Below, piece by piece: positions 6,677 to 6,677 of a DNA stretch of 6,677 nucleotides (its first letter is position 1; each line of letters starts with the position of its first letter). Made by a program: the position numbers and the translations under genes. Source of the stretch: Dysgonamonadaceae bacterium (GTDB lineage: Bacteria > Bacteroidota > Bacteroidia > Bacteroidales > Azobacteroidaceae). The stretch covers positions 1-6,677 of the forward strand of contig JAITTA010000190.1 in assembly GCA_031287395.1 (NCBI GenBank), in the 5' to 3' direction. Below the pieces are notes generated by a model. That model searched no databases. It saw nothing but the letters and a program-made list of their open reading frames with translations, and was not told the origin of the DNA.

Positions 6677-6677
6677 G

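Overview
The window looks like ordinary chromosomal DNA from a member of the Bacteroidales (Bacteroidota), possibly near Dysgonomonadaceae, Porphyromonadaceae or Bacteroidaceae; the family is an inference. Evidence: a Bacteroides-type valyl-tRNA synthetase, a DUF6340-like lipoprotein and a Bacteroidota-type Wzi capsule-assembly protein. There are also exact matches to the Bacteroidota -7 promoter box (TAnnTTTG), A-rich translation starts without clear Shine-Dalgarno sequences, and moderate-to-low GC.

Layout, left to right. Positions 1-792 (minus) hold the first 264 codons of a lipoprotein gene that runs off the left edge. Positions 826-3474 (minus) hold complete valS. It reads toward the lipoprotein gene with a 33-bp gap, so the two are probably one transcript. 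A 174-bp spacer (3475-3648) carries the likely valS promoter and weak hairpins at the end of the next gene. Positions 3649-5121 (minus) encode an outer-membrane beta-barrel of the capsule assembly Wzi family. A 131-bp divergent spacer (5122-5252) has two oppositely oriented -7 boxes so close together that the two promoters must overlap. Positions 5253-6014 (plus) encode a family 2 glycosyltransferase. After a 32-bp convergent gap, 6047-6676 (minus) encode the C-terminal half of a GT4-like glycosyltransferase entering from the right edge.

The right half (Wzi, GT2, GT4) looks like the edge of a cell-surface polysaccharide locus: the glycosyltransferases would build the glycan and the Wzi-like barrel would help attach or assemble it at the outer membrane. 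The left half is a housekeeping translation gene with a lipoprotein passenger gene. No RNA gene, insertion sequence, CRISPR array, phage gene or toxin-antitoxin pair was seen. I did not find a convincing new system. The best leads are the overlapping divergent promoters, the hairpin in the wzi leader, and the valS/lipoprotein pairing.
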